Shown piece by piece: positions 26,568 through 35,730 of a DNA stretch of 64,000 bases. The notes below the pieces were generated by a model that saw nothing but the letters and a program-made list of their open reading frames with translations, was not told the DNA's origin and ran no database searches. Position 1 is the first letter of the stretch. Each line of letters begins with the position of its first letter. Origin of the DNA: Aurantiacibacter sediminis (GTDB lineage Bacteria; Pseudomonadota; Alphaproteobacteria; Sphingomonadales; Sphingomonadaceae); assembly GCF_016019885.1 (NCBI RefSeq), contig NZ_JAEANY010000001.1, forward strand, positions 434,001 through 498,000, in the 5' to 3' direction. The position numbers and the translations under genes are program-made.

Positions 26568-27752
26568 ATGGACAAAGCTGAAACCAGCAAATCGGCAGCG
26601 CGCGTGCCATTCCGCATCGTGCTCGCTTCCGTGGTGGGGCTGTGGGCGACTTATCTCGTCCTCATGACCCTGCGCGCCGAATTGCTCGGTATGGAAAATG
26701 CAGGCGAGATGTTTGAGCGGCGACTGATCGCCAGCGCAATCGGTATTCTCATCACTCTGGGCCTGTGGGTCGTGCTGCGCGCCTTCGATACGAAGCCGCT
26801 GTGGGCCAAAACCTGCGCCGCGCTAGTATTCGCCCTGCCCGCTGCCCTGCTCAGCATGCAGGCAAACCGGATGGTGTTTGCCGATCTGCAATCGCAATTG
26901 AACGATCAGGTTTTGCGAGAGCTGGTGGAAACCAGCGGCGTATCGCAAGAGGATGTCGATGATGCGCAGCTGCAGGGCATCAGCCAGTTCATGCAGCGCG
27001 GCAATCTGCAATATATCGTCGAGATTACCTTCAGCCGCTATTTTATGATGCTCGCCTGGTGCGCCCTTTATCTAGCTTTGCTGTCGGGCGAGCGTGCGCG
27101 CGTGGCGGAGCGGCGAGAGCAGCAATTTCGAAGCGCAGCAAAGGCGGCAGAGCTCAAAAGCCTGCGCTATCAGGTCAATCCGCATTTCCTATTCAATACA
27201 TTGAATTCGCTGTCTGCGCTGGTGCTGACCGACAAAAAGCAGGCGGCAGAGAAAATGATACAGATGATCAGCACATTTTACCGCCGCAGCTTAGCCGATG
27301 ACACCACCGCCGATGTCCCGCTGCGAGAGGAAATCGCCCAGCAGAAGCTTTATCTCGATATCGAGGCGGTGCGCTTCCCCATGCGCCTGGTCGCCGATTA
27401 CGACATCCCGGAAGATCTGGAAGACGCGCTCATTCCCGGCATGATCCTGCAGCCGCTGGTGGAAAATTCCGTGAAACACGCCGTCGCGCCTTCCGCCGGG
27501 CAGGTTACCATCCGCATTTCCGCGCGCGAAGAATACGGTCGCCTTGTCGTGACAGTCTCCGACAATGGCACGAGCGCGCGCGACAGTGAGGAGGTCCGCC
27601 CCGGCTTCGGCATCGGCTTAAACAACGTGCATGAACGGCTTGAGGCGCGCTTTGGCAATGAAGCGACGGTCGCATCAGGCCACTCGCCCGATGGCTTCGT
27701 AACGCATCTGCGCCTGCCGCTGTTGCGCATGCGCGAACAGGTGGCAGCGTAA
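26568..27752 (+). CDS. LytS/YehU-type sensor histidine kinase
   Basis: A 394-residue membrane kinase. About four transmembrane segments lie in residues 15-170 (for example IVLASVVGLWATYLVLM and YFMMLAWCALYLALL). A coiled stretch leads to the HisKA_5 core with the phosphoacceptor His206 in YQVNPHFLFNTLNS. The HATPase domain follows (LVENSVKHAV, VSDNGTSARD, GFGIGLNNVHERLEARFG). The signal is unknown. The LytTR regulator follows 27 nt downstream and is the obvious partner. Confidence 0.93.
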   Translation: MDKAETSKSAARVPFRIVLASVVGLWATYLVLMTLRAELLGMENAGEMFERRLIASAIGILITLGLWVVLRAFDTKPLWAKTCAALVFALPAALLSMQANRMVFADLQSQLNDQVLRELVETSGVSQEDVDDAQLQGISQFMQRGNLQYIVEITFSRYFMMLAWCALYLALLSGERARVAERREQQFRSAAKAAELKSLRYQVNPHFLFNTLNSLSALVLTDKKQAAEKMIQMISTFYRRSLADDTTADVPLREEIAQQKLYLDIEAVRFPMRLVADYDIPEDLEDALIPGMILQPLVENSVKHAVAPSAGQVTIRISAREEYGRLVVTVSDNGTSARDSEEVRPGFGIGLNNVHERLEARFGNEATVASGHSPDGFVTHLRLPLLRMREQVAA

Positions 27753-27779
27753 ACTTCACACAAGTTCAGGACGGTCCGC

Positions 27780-28520
27780 ATGAATGATAATCCAGAAACT
27801 TTGCGCACGCTGATCGTCGATGATGAGCCGCTCGCTATTGAGCGGATGCAGGTGCTTTGCGCGGAAATCCCGCAGCTGACCGTCATCGGCACGGCGAGCG
27901 ATGGCGAATCGGCGCTGCGACTGGCGGAGAAGCTTTCGCCCGATCTCCTGCTGCTGGATATGACCATGCCCGGTATGGACGGGCTGCAAGTGGCGAAAGC
28001 GGCGAAAGAGCAGGACAAGAGCCCAGCCGTCATTTTCGTCACCGCGCATGAGAATTTCGCGGTTGAGGCATTCGATCTCGAAGCGATCGATTACGTTCTG
28101 AAGCCGGTCGCCTCCGATCGGCTGGAGCGGGCCATCGAACGCGCCATCAATCGCCGCGGAGAAAGCGAGCTGAGCGAAGAAGAAAGCCCGTGGCTCACCG
28201 AGTTCTGGGTGCCGCATCGCTCCGAGCTTCTGCGCATCGAAGCTTCCGAAGTCTTCCGCATCGATGCCGAGCGCGATTATGTTCGCCTTCATGTCGGCGA
28301 GACCAGCTATCTGCTGCTGCAAACCATTGCCGGCCTCCAGGAAAAACTCGACCCGGACAAATTCATTCGCATCCACCGCTCTACGATTTTACGCCGCGAT
28401 TTCATTCGCGGCCTGAAGCATGAGGGGCTGGGTGTCTGGTGTGCGGAGCTGGAAGATGGAGAAGAGCTGCGCATCGGCCGCACCTATCTCAAGAAAGTGA
28501 AAGCGATGGCTGGCCGCTGA
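27780..28520 (+). CDS. LytTR family DNA-binding response regulator
   Basis: A 246-residue AlgR/LytR-type regulator. The receiver domain has IVDDEPLAIERM, the phosphoacceptor Asp60 in DLLLLDMTMPGMDG, and FDYVLKP-like DYVLKPVASDRLERA. The C-terminal LytTR domain has RIEASEVFRIDAERDYVRLH and FIRIHRSTILRRDFI. It forms a two-component pair with the kinase immediately upstream. Target genes are unknown. Confidence 0.95.
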   Translation: MNDNPETLRTLIVDDEPLAIERMQVLCAEIPQLTVIGTASDGESALRLAEKLSPDLLLLDMTMPGMDGLQVAKAAKEQDKSPAVIFVTAHENFAVEAFDLEAIDYVLKPVASDRLERAIERAINRRGESELSEEESPWLTEFWVPHRSELLRIEASEVFRIDAERDYVRLHVGETSYLLLQTIAGLQEKLDPDKFIRIHRSTILRRDFIRGLKHEGLGVWCAELEDGEELRIGRTYLKKVKAMAGR

Positions 28521-28545
28521 AGGCGGCGTGCATTGCAATGCGCCA

Positions 28546-28580
28546 AAAAAAGGGCGCCTTCCCTTACCGAAAGGCGCCCA
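28546..28580 (-). terminator. Intrinsic terminator of the urcA-like gene
   Basis: GGGCGCCTT (28553-28561) pairs with AAGGCGCCC (28572-28580). On the minus strand the stem is followed by seven T (A7 at 28546-28552). It lies 24 nt beyond the urcA-like stop and may also stop transcripts of the LytTR gene. Confidence 0.85.
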
Positions 28581-28604
28581 TCACGGGGGTTTTGATCTTG
28601 GAAA

Positions 28605-28904
28605 TTAAAGTTCGATCACCTCGGCGAGGCTTTCCTCAATACTTGTCCGAGCTTCGCTAACGCATTGGCGCGCCTCGCGGCTCCGGAGCCTTGTACCGAG
28701 ATTGACATCATCGAGGCCGCAGACGTAGCGCGCGGCGCGCTCGATCCTCTGTTCAAGAGCGGCGACACCGCTTTCGGTCGAGAGATCGAGATCGCTGTAG
28801 GAAATGCTCGCAGTGCGCTCATCCTGGGCGTATGCAATGGCGGGGCTGAGGACAATGCCGGTGGCGACAACGGCCAGAGCCATGGCGGATATACGGTTCA
28901 TCAT
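28605..28904 (-). CDS. UrcA family exported protein
   Basis: A 99-residue protein of the UrcA family, found mainly in sphingomonads and Caulobacterales. It has a signal peptide (ISAMALAVVATGIVLSPAIA), the SYSDLDLSTESGVAALEQRI motif, and two cysteines (YVCGLDDV, RQCVSEA) that probably form a disulfide. Function is unknown. AAGGAGA precedes the tandem ATGs at 28904/28901. Confidence 0.85.
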   Translation of the reverse strand: MMNRISAMALAVVATGIVLSPAIAYAQDERTASISYSDLDLSTESGVAALEQRIERAARYVCGLDDVNLGTRLRSREARQCVSEARTSIEESLAEVIEL

Positions 28905-29135
28905 GGGTCTCCTTCCTTTGCCTCCTCGTCCCGGTAGGAGGGTCACACCGCAGCCGGTGGGACTGGAACGGCTGCGGTGCGATTACGGATGTAGGCCAGA
29001 CCCATTCGATTCGCGCGCCAAGCTCGATTGGAAGACGTCAATTGTCGACGAGCGATTCTGGCATCCGACAAACGACATTTTTAGCCCTACGAAGTGCGCA
29101 TTGCCCTTTTTCTCGCCTTTGGGCAGATAAGAATC

Positions 29136-29414
29136 ATGGCTTCGCTGTTCGCTCTCATCCTCACCACGCTGCTCGGCATCGCCAATTTCGTCGCGCACCG
29201 TGCGGTGATCGAAAGCGGACATCGCATGGTGCAGGATATGACGCCCGAGGCTTTGCGCGTCCTGCGGCCTGTCAGCCTGTCATTCGAGTTCCTGCTGCTA
29301 TGCGGCGCGCTTTATGCGGTACGTTTAGGGCATAGCGGCTGGATGTGGGCCTATCTTGCCTATTCGCTCATCAATGCGGGAGCGGCCTGGGCGATTGTGA
29401 CCCGCCGGCTTTAG
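29136..29414 (+). CDS. Small hydrophobic membrane protein
   Basis: A 92-residue protein with three hydrophobic stretches (ASLFALILTTLLGIANFV, LSFEFLLLCGALYAVRLG, WAYLAYSLINAGAAWAIV). I recognise no family. The ATG at 29136 is preferred over a GTG at 29094 because the extra residues add nothing family-like. The 189-nt gap upstream holds no recognisable element. Confidence 0.6.
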   Translation: MASLFALILTTLLGIANFVAHRAVIESGHRMVQDMTPEALRVLRPVSLSFEFLLLCGALYAVRLGHSGWMWAYLAYSLINAGAAWAIVTRRL

Positions 29415-29480
29415 GAATCTGCGCTTCAGAGCCATTCGCGCTGGCGAAGCGACGGCAGATACTGCTAGCGCAGGCGGGTA

Positions 29481-30338
29481 ATGTCGAAGAGCAAGCTCCT
29501 ATTCCACCTGTCCGATCTTCACTTCGGACTCGAAGACAATGAAGCGCTCGATTGGGTCAGCAGAGAAATCGCCGAGCGGACGCCCGATGCGGTCGCGATC
29601 ACCGGTGATCTGACGATGCGCGCGCGGCATCATGAATTTGCGGCGGCGGAGAAGTGGATTCATTCGCTGCCCGTTCCTGTTACGGTTGAGCCGGGCAATC
29701 ACGATCTGCCTAATTATTATCTGCCGTCACGCTATCTCAATCCGCTGGGCCGGTTCGAAGCATTTCGCGAAGTCGTGGAACGGCGGATCGAGCTTCCCGG
29801 CCTCGCGCTCGTGCCCCTCAACAGTAATGTCCCTGCGCAGCCGCGCCTGAACTGGTCGAAAGGCTGGATCAGCACTTCAGCGCTCGCCGAATGCCTGATG
29901 CAGCTCGACGCACTGCCAGACGGAATGCGCGCGCTGGTGACTGTGCACCATCCACTCAGAGAGACAGGTACGCGCGGGACTGCATTGACTCATAATGGCA
30001 CCAAAGCTTTGCGCGAATTGGCGCGGCGCAATGTGCTCGGCGTGCTGTCGGGCCACGTCCATGATCCGTTCGATATCATGGAAGATGTCGGCAATGGCAG
30101 CGTGCGCATGATTGGCGCGGGCACGTTATCGCAACGGATTCGCTCCACACCCCCTAGCTTCAACGAACTGAGATGGGATGGAAAGCAACTGGATGTGCGG
30201 GTGCGCACGCTGGGCGATGTGGCGACATCCGACATGATGATCGACGATGTGCCGGAAGATGCGATGCCACCGAGGGAGCCCGGTGAACCAGTCGCTCCCG
30301 TCAACAAAGTGCCGCGAACGGACCCTCCAAAGCACTAA
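29481..30338 (+). CDS. Calcineurin-like metallophosphoesterase
   Basis: A 285-residue soluble phosphoesterase of the 3',5'-cAMP phosphodiesterase CpdA/Icc type. The metal and active-site motifs are in order: HLSDLHFG (9-16), AITGDLTMRAR, VEPGNHDLPNY, TVHHPL and LSGHVHDPFD. A C-terminal Pro/Asp-rich tail follows. The substrate may be a cyclic nucleotide, but the family is broad. Confidence 0.88.
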   Translation: MSKSKLLFHLSDLHFGLEDNEALDWVSREIAERTPDAVAITGDLTMRARHHEFAAAEKWIHSLPVPVTVEPGNHDLPNYYLPSRYLNPLGRFEAFREVVERRIELPGLALVPLNSNVPAQPRLNWSKGWISTSALAECLMQLDALPDGMRALVTVHHPLRETGTRGTALTHNGTKALRELARRNVLGVLSGHVHDPFDIMEDVGNGSVRMIGAGTLSQRIRSTPPSFNELRWDGKQLDVRVRTLGDVATSDMMIDDVPEDAMPPREPGEPVAPVNKVPRTDPPKH

Positions 30339-30422
30339 AATGGCTCATCCGGCCTTTGAAATTCGGCACCCTGTCGCAATCGCAAGGAACGCCTTGGCAA
30401 GGTAGGGCATTCTACGCAGGTT

Positions 30423-30815
30423 ATGACCAAGGTCTTGATAGTCGAAGACGACCTGCTGAACCGCATGTTTTACGAAGCGGTCTTCAAGCAGCGCGGTTAC
30501 CAGCTGATGGTAGTCGACGATGGCGCGCACGTGCTTGACGCCGTCGATAGCTTTGCGCCCGACCTTATCACCATGGACATCCACCTGCCGCATGTTTCGG
30601 GGCGCAAGCTGATCCGCAAGATCCAGAAGAACCCTGACACGAAGCACATCCCGATCCTTGCCATTACGGCCTTTGCCGGGAAGCAGGATGAGGCCGAAAT
30701 CCGCCGTGCGGGCGCGCGCGGCTATCTGGCAAAGCCGCTGGGCATCGATGAATTGCTCAGCGAGGTGGATGCTCTTTTAGCTGCCGGCGAGCCCGTTCAG
30801 CCTACCCAACACTGA
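30423..30815 (+). CDS. Single-domain response regulator, DivK-like
   Basis: A 130-residue receiver without an output domain. Features: acidic pocket VLIVEDDLLNRMFYEAVF, phosphoacceptor Asp52 in DLITMDIHLPHVSG, Thr in LAITAFAGKQDE and Lys in YLAKPLGIDELL. It resembles DivK, the polarity/cell-cycle regulator of alphaproteobacteria. It is monocistronic here, without the usual pleD neighbour, so DivK identity remains probable only. Confidence 0.8.
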   Translation: MTKVLIVEDDLLNRMFYEAVFKQRGYQLMVVDDGAHVLDAVDSFAPDLITMDIHLPHVSGRKLIRKIQKNPDTKHIPILAITAFAGKQDEAEIRRAGARGYLAKPLGIDELLSEVDALLAAGEPVQPTQH

Positions 30816-30835
30816 CATCTTCCGAAAGCGCATGC

Positions 30836-30865
30836 AAAAAGGGCGACCCTTCGTGGGGGCCGCCC
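30836..30865 (-). terminator. Intrinsic terminator of rplM-rpsI
   Basis: GGGCG (30841-30845) pairs with CGCCC (30861-30865), extended inward by CCC/GGG. On the minus strand it is followed by five T (A5 at 30836-30840). It lies about 40 nt past the rpsI stop. Confidence 0.75.
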
Positions 30866-30904
30866 TTCGCATTTTCCTCCGTCGAGGAAACTGGTTGTAG
30901 CGAA

Positions 30905-31429
30905 TTAGCGCTTCGAGAACTGGAAGCTACGACGTGCCTTGGCGCGGCCGTACTTTTTACGCTCGACCACGCGGCTGTCGCGGGTGAGGAAGCCGGCGGC
31001 CTTGATCACTGCACGCAGCGTCGGCTCGTAGCGGGTCAGCGCCTGGCTGATGCCGTGCTTCACAGCGCCGGCCTGGCCGGAAAGACCGCCGCCCGAAACG
31101 GTGGCGACCACGTCATACTGTTCTTCGCGCTCGGAGATGGCGAACGGCTGGTTGATCACAAGACGCAGGGTCGGACGTGCGAAATACACTTCCTGATCCT
31201 TGCCATTGACGGTGATCTTGCCGGTGCCGGGCTTCAGCCAGACGCGAGCGGTCGCGTCCTTGCGGCGGCCGGTTGCATAGGCGCGGCCCTGATCGTCAAT
31301 TTCCTGCTCGCGCAGCGGCGTGCTGGGGACTTCGACATTGGTTTCGGCAGCGTCAGCGGCAGGAGCGTCACCCACGACGTCCTTCAGCTCGGACAGGTCC
31401 GATGCGGTGTTCTTGTCTTCGGTAGCCAT
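30905..31429 (-). CDS. rpsI: Ribosomal protein uS9 with N-terminal extension
   Basis: A 174-residue uS9. The conserved part starts at about residue 48 ([21 protein letters not shown]) and ends in the tRNA-contacting [11 protein letters not shown]. The N-terminal extension of some 45 residues is acidic and Ala-rich ([19 protein letters not shown]), longer than the 130-residue E. coli protein. It begins at the rplM stop (TAATG overlap). Confidence 0.97.
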   Translation of the reverse strand: MATEDKNTASDLSELKDVVGDAPAADAAETNVEVPSTPLREQEIDDQGRAYATGRRKDATARVWLKPGTGKITVNGKDQEVYFARPTLRLVINQPFAISEREEQYDVVATVSGGGLSGQAGAVKHGISQALTRYEPTLRAVIKAAGFLTRDSRVVERKKYGRAKARRSFQFSKR

Positions 31430-31908
31430 TATGCGGACACCTTGTTCTTGCGGTTCATCGAGGCAACGTCGAGCACTTCGGGCTTCTGGCCGTCATGCGG
31501 ATGCTCGGTGCCGTTGTAGAGGTGCAGGTTCTTCATCTGCGCGCGGCCCAGCGGACCCGTCGGGATCATACGCTCAACAGCCTTTTCGAGAACGCGCTCG
31601 GGGAAACGACCTTCGAGAACCTTCTCTGCAGTAGTTTCCTTCAAGCCGCCCGGATAGCCGGTGTGCTTGTAATAGATCTTCTTGGCGGCTTTGTTGCTGG
31701 TGAACTTCACCTTGTCGGCGTTGATGACGACTACATGGTCACCGCAATCGACGTGCGGGGTAAAGCTCGGCTTGTGCTTGCCGCGCAGAATGTTGGCGAT
31801 GATCGTTGCGAGACGGCCGACGACGAGACCTTCGGCATCAACGATGTGCCACTTTTTCTCGACCTCGGTCGGCTTGATCGACCGGGTGGTCTTGCTCAGA
31901 GCCTTCAT
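31429..31908 (-). CDS. rplM: Ribosomal protein uL13
   Basis: A 159-residue uL13, an early-assembly large-subunit protein. Typical sequence: [69 protein letters not shown]. It forms the usual rplM-rpsI operon. Confidence 0.97.
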   Translation of the reverse strand: MKALSKTTRSIKPTEVEKKWHIVDAEGLVVGRLATIIANILRGKHKPSFTPHVDCGDHVVVINADKVKFTSNKAAKKIYYKHTGYPGGLKETTAEKVLEGRFPERVLEKAVERMIPTGPLGRAQMKNLHLYNGTEHPHDGQKPEVLDVASMNRKNKVSA

Positions 31909-32009
31909 GGCTTTTGATTCCTGTAATTCGTGTGCGAATGATCGCTGCTTTAGTCCGGCTGCTTTCCTGCAAAGCAGAATCGCTGATGCCTAAGCGTTGC
32001 GAAGGTGCG

Positions 32010-32038
32010 CATTTGTCGCTTTAGACCCGCGAAGTCAA
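32010..32038 (-). promoter_or_regulatory. Possible promoter of rplM-rpsI
   Basis: On the minus strand TTGACT (32033-32038) is followed after 17 nt by CAAATG (32010-32015), about 100 nt upstream of rplM. The -35 element is good and the -10 poor. Confidence 0.35.
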
Positions 32039-32091
32039 GCAAATCTGCGGTGTAGCGGAGAGGTAAAATAATACCCCCAGCTTAAATTGGC

Positions 32092-32832
32092 TTAAGTGAG
32101 TGGCGTTAAAGTCCACCGCTCCCGCGTGGTGCGGCGGCTGTTTCCGATAGCGGTTACGATGTCTCGTGCCGCATTGCGCATTAGCCCGGTCGCGCGGTCC
32201 ATCTCCGCTTCGAAAAGCGTTTCAACGCGACCCTCACTGCCATCGGGCAGGATAATCACCTCGCTGGTGCTTCGGGGTTCAGCCGCTGGCGCGAACAGAT
32301 CTTCAGGCATGATCGCGGTGATGCCCTGCCCGGCGGCATGGATCGCACCGATATATTGCTCGACCTGCTCACGATCGGACTGCGGCGGATTTCGCTGCGC
32401 CATAAGCTCGAGCGCATGATCGACCGCCGCTTGTGTTTCAGCCTGCTGTGGCCCGGTGCCATGCGGCGAAGCGATTCGGCCGGATGCCGTCAGCGCAAGT
32501 GGGAATAATCCGCTTTCGTCCCGCGATTCCTCCAGCTCTGCAAAGCGGGAAAGGGCGGCGGGCGCTTCAACCGAAACGCTTTGCTGCAGTCCATCGAGGA
32601 GAAAGCCATCGCCATCCTCACGGAATGCGACGGTGAAAGTCCGCACCACTTGTACTTCGCGACCATCGACAAGATCACGCGCTACGCTGCGGCGATAGAG
32701 CATCCTGCCGCGTGGAGGTGCGATGAGGTGCGATCCGGAAGACTGCGCCAGAGCCGTCCGGCCAGTCAGTCCAGCCGAAAGCGCAGCTGCGAGCGCGAGC
32801 CGCAAGCTTTCTCGCCGATGCCATTGGGCCAA
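32092..32832 (-). CDS. Exported protein of unknown function, Tat-like signal
   Basis: A 246-residue protein from a TTG at 32832. That start has AGGAGG five bases upstream and lies 13 nt after cutA. A GTG at 32907 is open but would overlap cutA. The N-terminus MAQWHRRESLRLALAAALSA looks like a signal peptide with a twin-arginine. The mature part has no recognised domain; VEQYIGAIHAAGQGITAIMP and the C-terminal TTRERWTLTPLT may help searches. It follows cutA and COX15 on the same strand. Confidence 0.65.
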   Translation of the reverse strand: MAQWHRRESLRLALAAALSAGLTGRTALAQSSGSHLIAPPRGRMLYRRSVARDLVDGREVQVVRTFTVAFREDGDGFLLDGLQQSVSVEAPAALSRFAELEESRDESGLFPLALTASGRIASPHGTGPQQAETQAAVDHALELMAQRNPPQSDREQVEQYIGAIHAAGQGITAIMPEDLFAPAAEPRSTSEVIILPDGSEGRVETLFEAEMDRATGLMRNAARDIVTAIGNSRRTTRERWTLTPLT

Positions 32833-32845
32833 TGCGCCCTCCTCG

Positions 32846-33181
32846 CTACGATCCGTCCCCGCCCAATTGCTCGGCCAGCCAGCCAAGGGTGGCTGGTGCC
32901 GCCGCACTTACGGGAAAACCCATAATGGCTGGCGTCTCGTAGGGATGCAATCTTTCCAGTCGCGCGACAGCTTTTTGCAGATGGACCGTATCCGTTTTGC
33001 ACAGCAGTCCGCATTCAAATGACGTTTCCACCTCTCCCTTCCAGCGGAATACCGATTCGATCTGCGGAATGATATTCCCGCAGGCGATAAGGCGCTCTTC
33101 GACCAATTTTGAGGCAGCTGTGCGAGCGCTATCTGTGTCCGGGAAGGGACACCAGATCATCGCCGCGACGCCGCGGCTCAT
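32846..33181 (-). CDS. cutA: CutA family divalent-cation tolerance protein
   Basis: A 111-residue trimeric CutA1-like protein. Recognisable parts are CPFPDTDSARTAASKLVEERLIACGN, FRWKGEVETSFECGLLCKT, and LHPYETPAIMGFPV. CutA binds copper in some bacteria; its cellular role is unclear. The ATG overlaps the COX15 stop by ATGA. Confidence 0.9.
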   Translation of the reverse strand: MSRGVAAMIWCPFPDTDSARTAASKLVEERLIACGNIIPQIESVFRWKGEVETSFECGLLCKTDTVHLQKAVARLERLHPYETPAIMGFPVSAAAPATLGWLAEQLGGDGS

Positions 33182-34233
33182 CCGGCGCGGCCAAGCACGT
33201 GCGCGGACCAGGCATAAGCTCCCACCAGAAGCGCGCCGACGCCCTGATGCGCAACGGCAATCCACAATTCGACGCCGGTCACGACAGTGGCAATGCCGAG
33301 GAGGATTTGGATTCCGAGCATCGCATGAAGCGCGATCGAAGCGCGTCGATCAAGCGGCTTGGTCCGAAATGCCATCACGATGAGAGCGGCCGCCGCCACC
33401 CATGCCCACCAGCGATGAATGAAATGCAGCCAGAAAGGATCATGGGTAAGCGTCCACCAGATGCCGCTTGCCCAGCTGATATTCGGCAGCAGCTGACCCT
33501 GCATCAGCGGCCAACTGTTGGATGCAAGGCCTGCATTCAGCCCTGCTACCCATGCGCCGAACAGCATTTGCAGGAAGAAGATGAAGCCGACTCCGATCGT
33601 CAGCCCGGTCAGCCGAGAGGGACGGGCATTGCCTCGCGCAAGCTGACGCAGATCGAGCGCTGTCCAGATCAATCCGCCGAACGTCAGGAACGCGGTTAGC
33701 AAATGGATCGAAAGCCAGAAATGCGAAACGTCGGTCATTTCGGTCGACAGGCCGGAGCGGACCATAAACCATCCGAAAGCACCCTGAAGGCCTCCGAGCG
33801 CAAGCAGAGCCACGAGCCGCGGCTTATAGCCTGCCGGGATCGCCTGCTTCACCCAGAACCATGCGAGCGGAATGGCAAAAGCCAGCCCGATAATGCGGCC
33901 GAGCAGGCGGTGGAACCATTCCCAGAAATAGATGAATTTAAAATCCGCCATAGTCATCCCGGCGGGTCCGCTGACATTCTGGTACTCGCCGGTGGTCTTG
34001 TAGAGCTCGAACTCGGCCTGCCAGTCGGCTTCGTTTAGGGGTGGCAGCGCGCCGGTTACGGGTTTCCACTCGGTAATCGAAAGCCCGCTTTCGGTAAGAC
34101 GCGTGATGCCACCCACTGCAATCATGATCAGCACCAACACGGCCACGCTGAACAGCCAGCTCGCCAGCGCGAGCGGACGGATGGTGCTGCCATCCGCTTC
34201 CGATGCGAAATAAGGTTCTGCCTGAGACGCCAT
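33178..34233 (-). CDS. ctaA: Haem A synthase (COX15/CtaA)
   Basis: A 351-residue eight-helix membrane enzyme that oxidises haem O to haem A for aa3-type cytochrome oxidase. Motifs: GGITRLTESGLSITEWKPVTG, FKFIYFWEWFHRLLGR, VSHFWLSIHLLTAF, LHFIHRWWAW and IAVAHQGVGALL, giving the paired haem-ligand histidines. The ATG at 34233 was chosen; an ATG at 34251 in frame is also possible. Its stop overlaps the cutA start. Confidence 0.93.
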   Translation of the reverse strand: MASQAEPYFASEADGSTIRPLALASWLFSVAVLVLIMIAVGGITRLTESGLSITEWKPVTGALPPLNEADWQAEFELYKTTGEYQNVSGPAGMTMADFKFIYFWEWFHRLLGRIIGLAFAIPLAWFWVKQAIPAGYKPRLVALLALGGLQGAFGWFMVRSGLSTEMTDVSHFWLSIHLLTAFLTFGGLIWTALDLRQLARGNARPSRLTGLTIGVGFIFFLQMLFGAWVAGLNAGLASNSWPLMQGQLLPNISWASGIWWTLTHDPFWLHFIHRWWAWVAAAALIVMAFRTKPLDRRASIALHAMLGIQILLGIATVVTGVELWIAVAHQGVGALLVGAYAWSAHVLGRAG

Positions 34234-34348
34234 GCGCGCCGATTTGCGCATTCTTTGGCAAAGCGCAAGCTGCACCAAGGGCGGGTATTGATACGAAAAG
34301 CGCTTTAAAGCCTTGCGCAATGTTACAGCATCACATAGATGGCTCCGT

Positions 34349-34717
34349 ATGGCGCAGCTTGTCCCATCAGTCCGCGGCAGATTAGACCGCATCGGCATTT
34401 TCTTGTCGGCGCTGTGCGTTACGCATTGCGTGCTGGGGCTGATCCTAGTCGCCGGGCTTGGCCTTGGCGCAACCTTCCTGCTCGATCCTGCCATCCATCG
34501 TGTCGGTCTTCTGCTCGCCACGCTGGTGGCTGGAGTTGCGATCGGCATTGGCGCAGTCCGTCATCGGCGCGCGGGGCCTTTCGTCGTTGCGATGACAGGC
34601 CTTTCCTTCATGGGTGGTGCTTTGGCTGTCGGGCATGGGGCAGAAGAGGCGGTGTTCACCGTGATCGGTGTGGGCCTTGTCGCTGCCGGGCATATGCTCA
34701 ACTTGCGTCACGCCTGA
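34349..34717 (+). CDS. MerC domain membrane protein
   Basis: A 122-residue four-helix protein of the MerC family. The characteristic Cys pair is in FLSALCVTHCVLGLIL (Cys23, Cys27). In mer operons MerC transports Hg(II), but no other mer gene is nearby and chromosomal homologues are common, so the ligand is unknown. The ATG at 34349 was preferred over a TTG at 34313. thiSG follows 21 nt later. Confidence 0.82.
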   Translation: MAQLVPSVRGRLDRIGIFLSALCVTHCVLGLILVAGLGLGATFLLDPAIHRVGLLLATLVAGVAIGIGAVRHRRAGPFVVAMTGLSFMGGALAVGHGAEEAVFTVIGVGLVAAGHMLNLRHA

Positions 34718-34738
34718 TACGCGCTATCTGCGCTGGCG

Positions 34739-35725
34739 ATGACTCAGCAAATCTCTCTTACCGTGAATGGCGACGCGCGTCGCACCTCTGCCGAAACGAT
34801 AGCCGCTCTTGTGCGCGAGCTCGGGCTGGAGCCTGCCAAAGTGGCGGTCGAGCACAATGGCGAAATCGCGCCGCGCTCCACTTTGGATGATGCTCGACTT
34901 AGCGAAGGCGACCAACTCGAAATTGTCCATTTCGTTGGCGGCGGATCGGGTGACACTGACGATAGCTGGGAAGTGGCAGGGCATCGCTTTAACAGTCGCT
35001 TGATCGTGGGTACGGGTAAGTACAAGGATTTCGAACAGAACGCCGCTGCGGTTGAAGCGGCGGGCGCAGAGATCGTCACCGTGGCGGTGCGCCGGGTGAA
35101 CGTCTCCGATCCCAACCAGCCTGTTTTGATGGACTATATCGATCCCAAAAAGGTCACCTACCTTCCCAACACCGCAGGCTGCTTCACTGCAGAAGACGCC
35201 ATTCGCACCCTTCGCCTCGCGCGTGAGGCAGGCGGCTGGGATCTGGTGAAGCTGGAAGTGCTGGGAGAGGCCAAGACGCTTTATCCCAATATGGTAGAGA
35301 CCATCCGCGCCTGCGAAGTGCTGGCGAACGAAGGCTTCAAGCCGATGGTCTATTGCGTCGATGATCCGATCGCCGCCAAGCAGCTGGAGGACGCAGGCGC
35401 GGTGGCCATCATGCCGCTCGGCGCGCCAATCGGTTCGGGCCTTGGCATCCAGAACCAAGTCACAATCCGCCTGATTGTGGAAGGGGCAAATGTTCCTGTG
35501 CTGGTCGATGCCGGTGTCGGCACGGCAAGCGATGCTGCCGTCGCGATGGAATTGGGCTGTGACGGCGTGCTGATGAACACTGCAATCGCCGAGGCAAAAG
35601 ACCCCATCCGCATGGCCCGCGCGATGAAGCTGGCGGTGGAGGCTGGCCGAGAAGCCTATCTGTCGGGCCGCATGGGTCGGCGCAAATATGCCGATCCGAG
35701 CAGCCCCTTGGCGGGACTCATTTGA
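34739..35725 (+). CDS. thiG: Fused sulfur carrier ThiS - thiazole synthase ThiG
   Basis: A 328-residue fusion. Residues 1-67 are ThiS ([20 protein letters not shown], ending EIVHFVGGG). Residues about 75-328 are ThiG ([42 protein letters not shown] with the Schiff-base Lys, [12 protein letters not shown]). Together they make the thiazole phosphate of thiamine. The ThiS Gly-Gly, which must become a thiocarboxylate, is internal here. The family of such fusions is known in proteobacteria. No TPP riboswitch was found upstream. Repeat copy B starts 5 nt after the stop. Confidence 0.95.
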   Translation: MTQQISLTVNGDARRTSAETIAALVRELGLEPAKVAVEHNGEIAPRSTLDDARLSEGDQLEIVHFVGGGSGDTDDSWEVAGHRFNSRLIVGTGKYKDFEQNAAAVEAAGAEIVTVAVRRVNVSDPNQPVLMDYIDPKKVTYLPNTAGCFTAEDAIRTLRLAREAGGWDLVKLEVLGEAKTLYPNMVETIRACEVLANEGFKPMVYCVDDPIAAKQLEDAGAVAIMPLGAPIGSGLGIQNQVTIRLIVEGANVPVLVDAGVGTASDAAVAMELGCDGVLMNTAIAEAKDPIRMARAMKLAVEAGREAYLSGRMGRRKYADPSSPLAGLI

Positions 35726-35730
35726 TTTCC

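Noticed and set aside
34718-34738. TPP riboswitch before thiSG
   Set aside because: Only 21 nt separate thiSG from the MerC gene, and no thi-box core was seen there or upstream.
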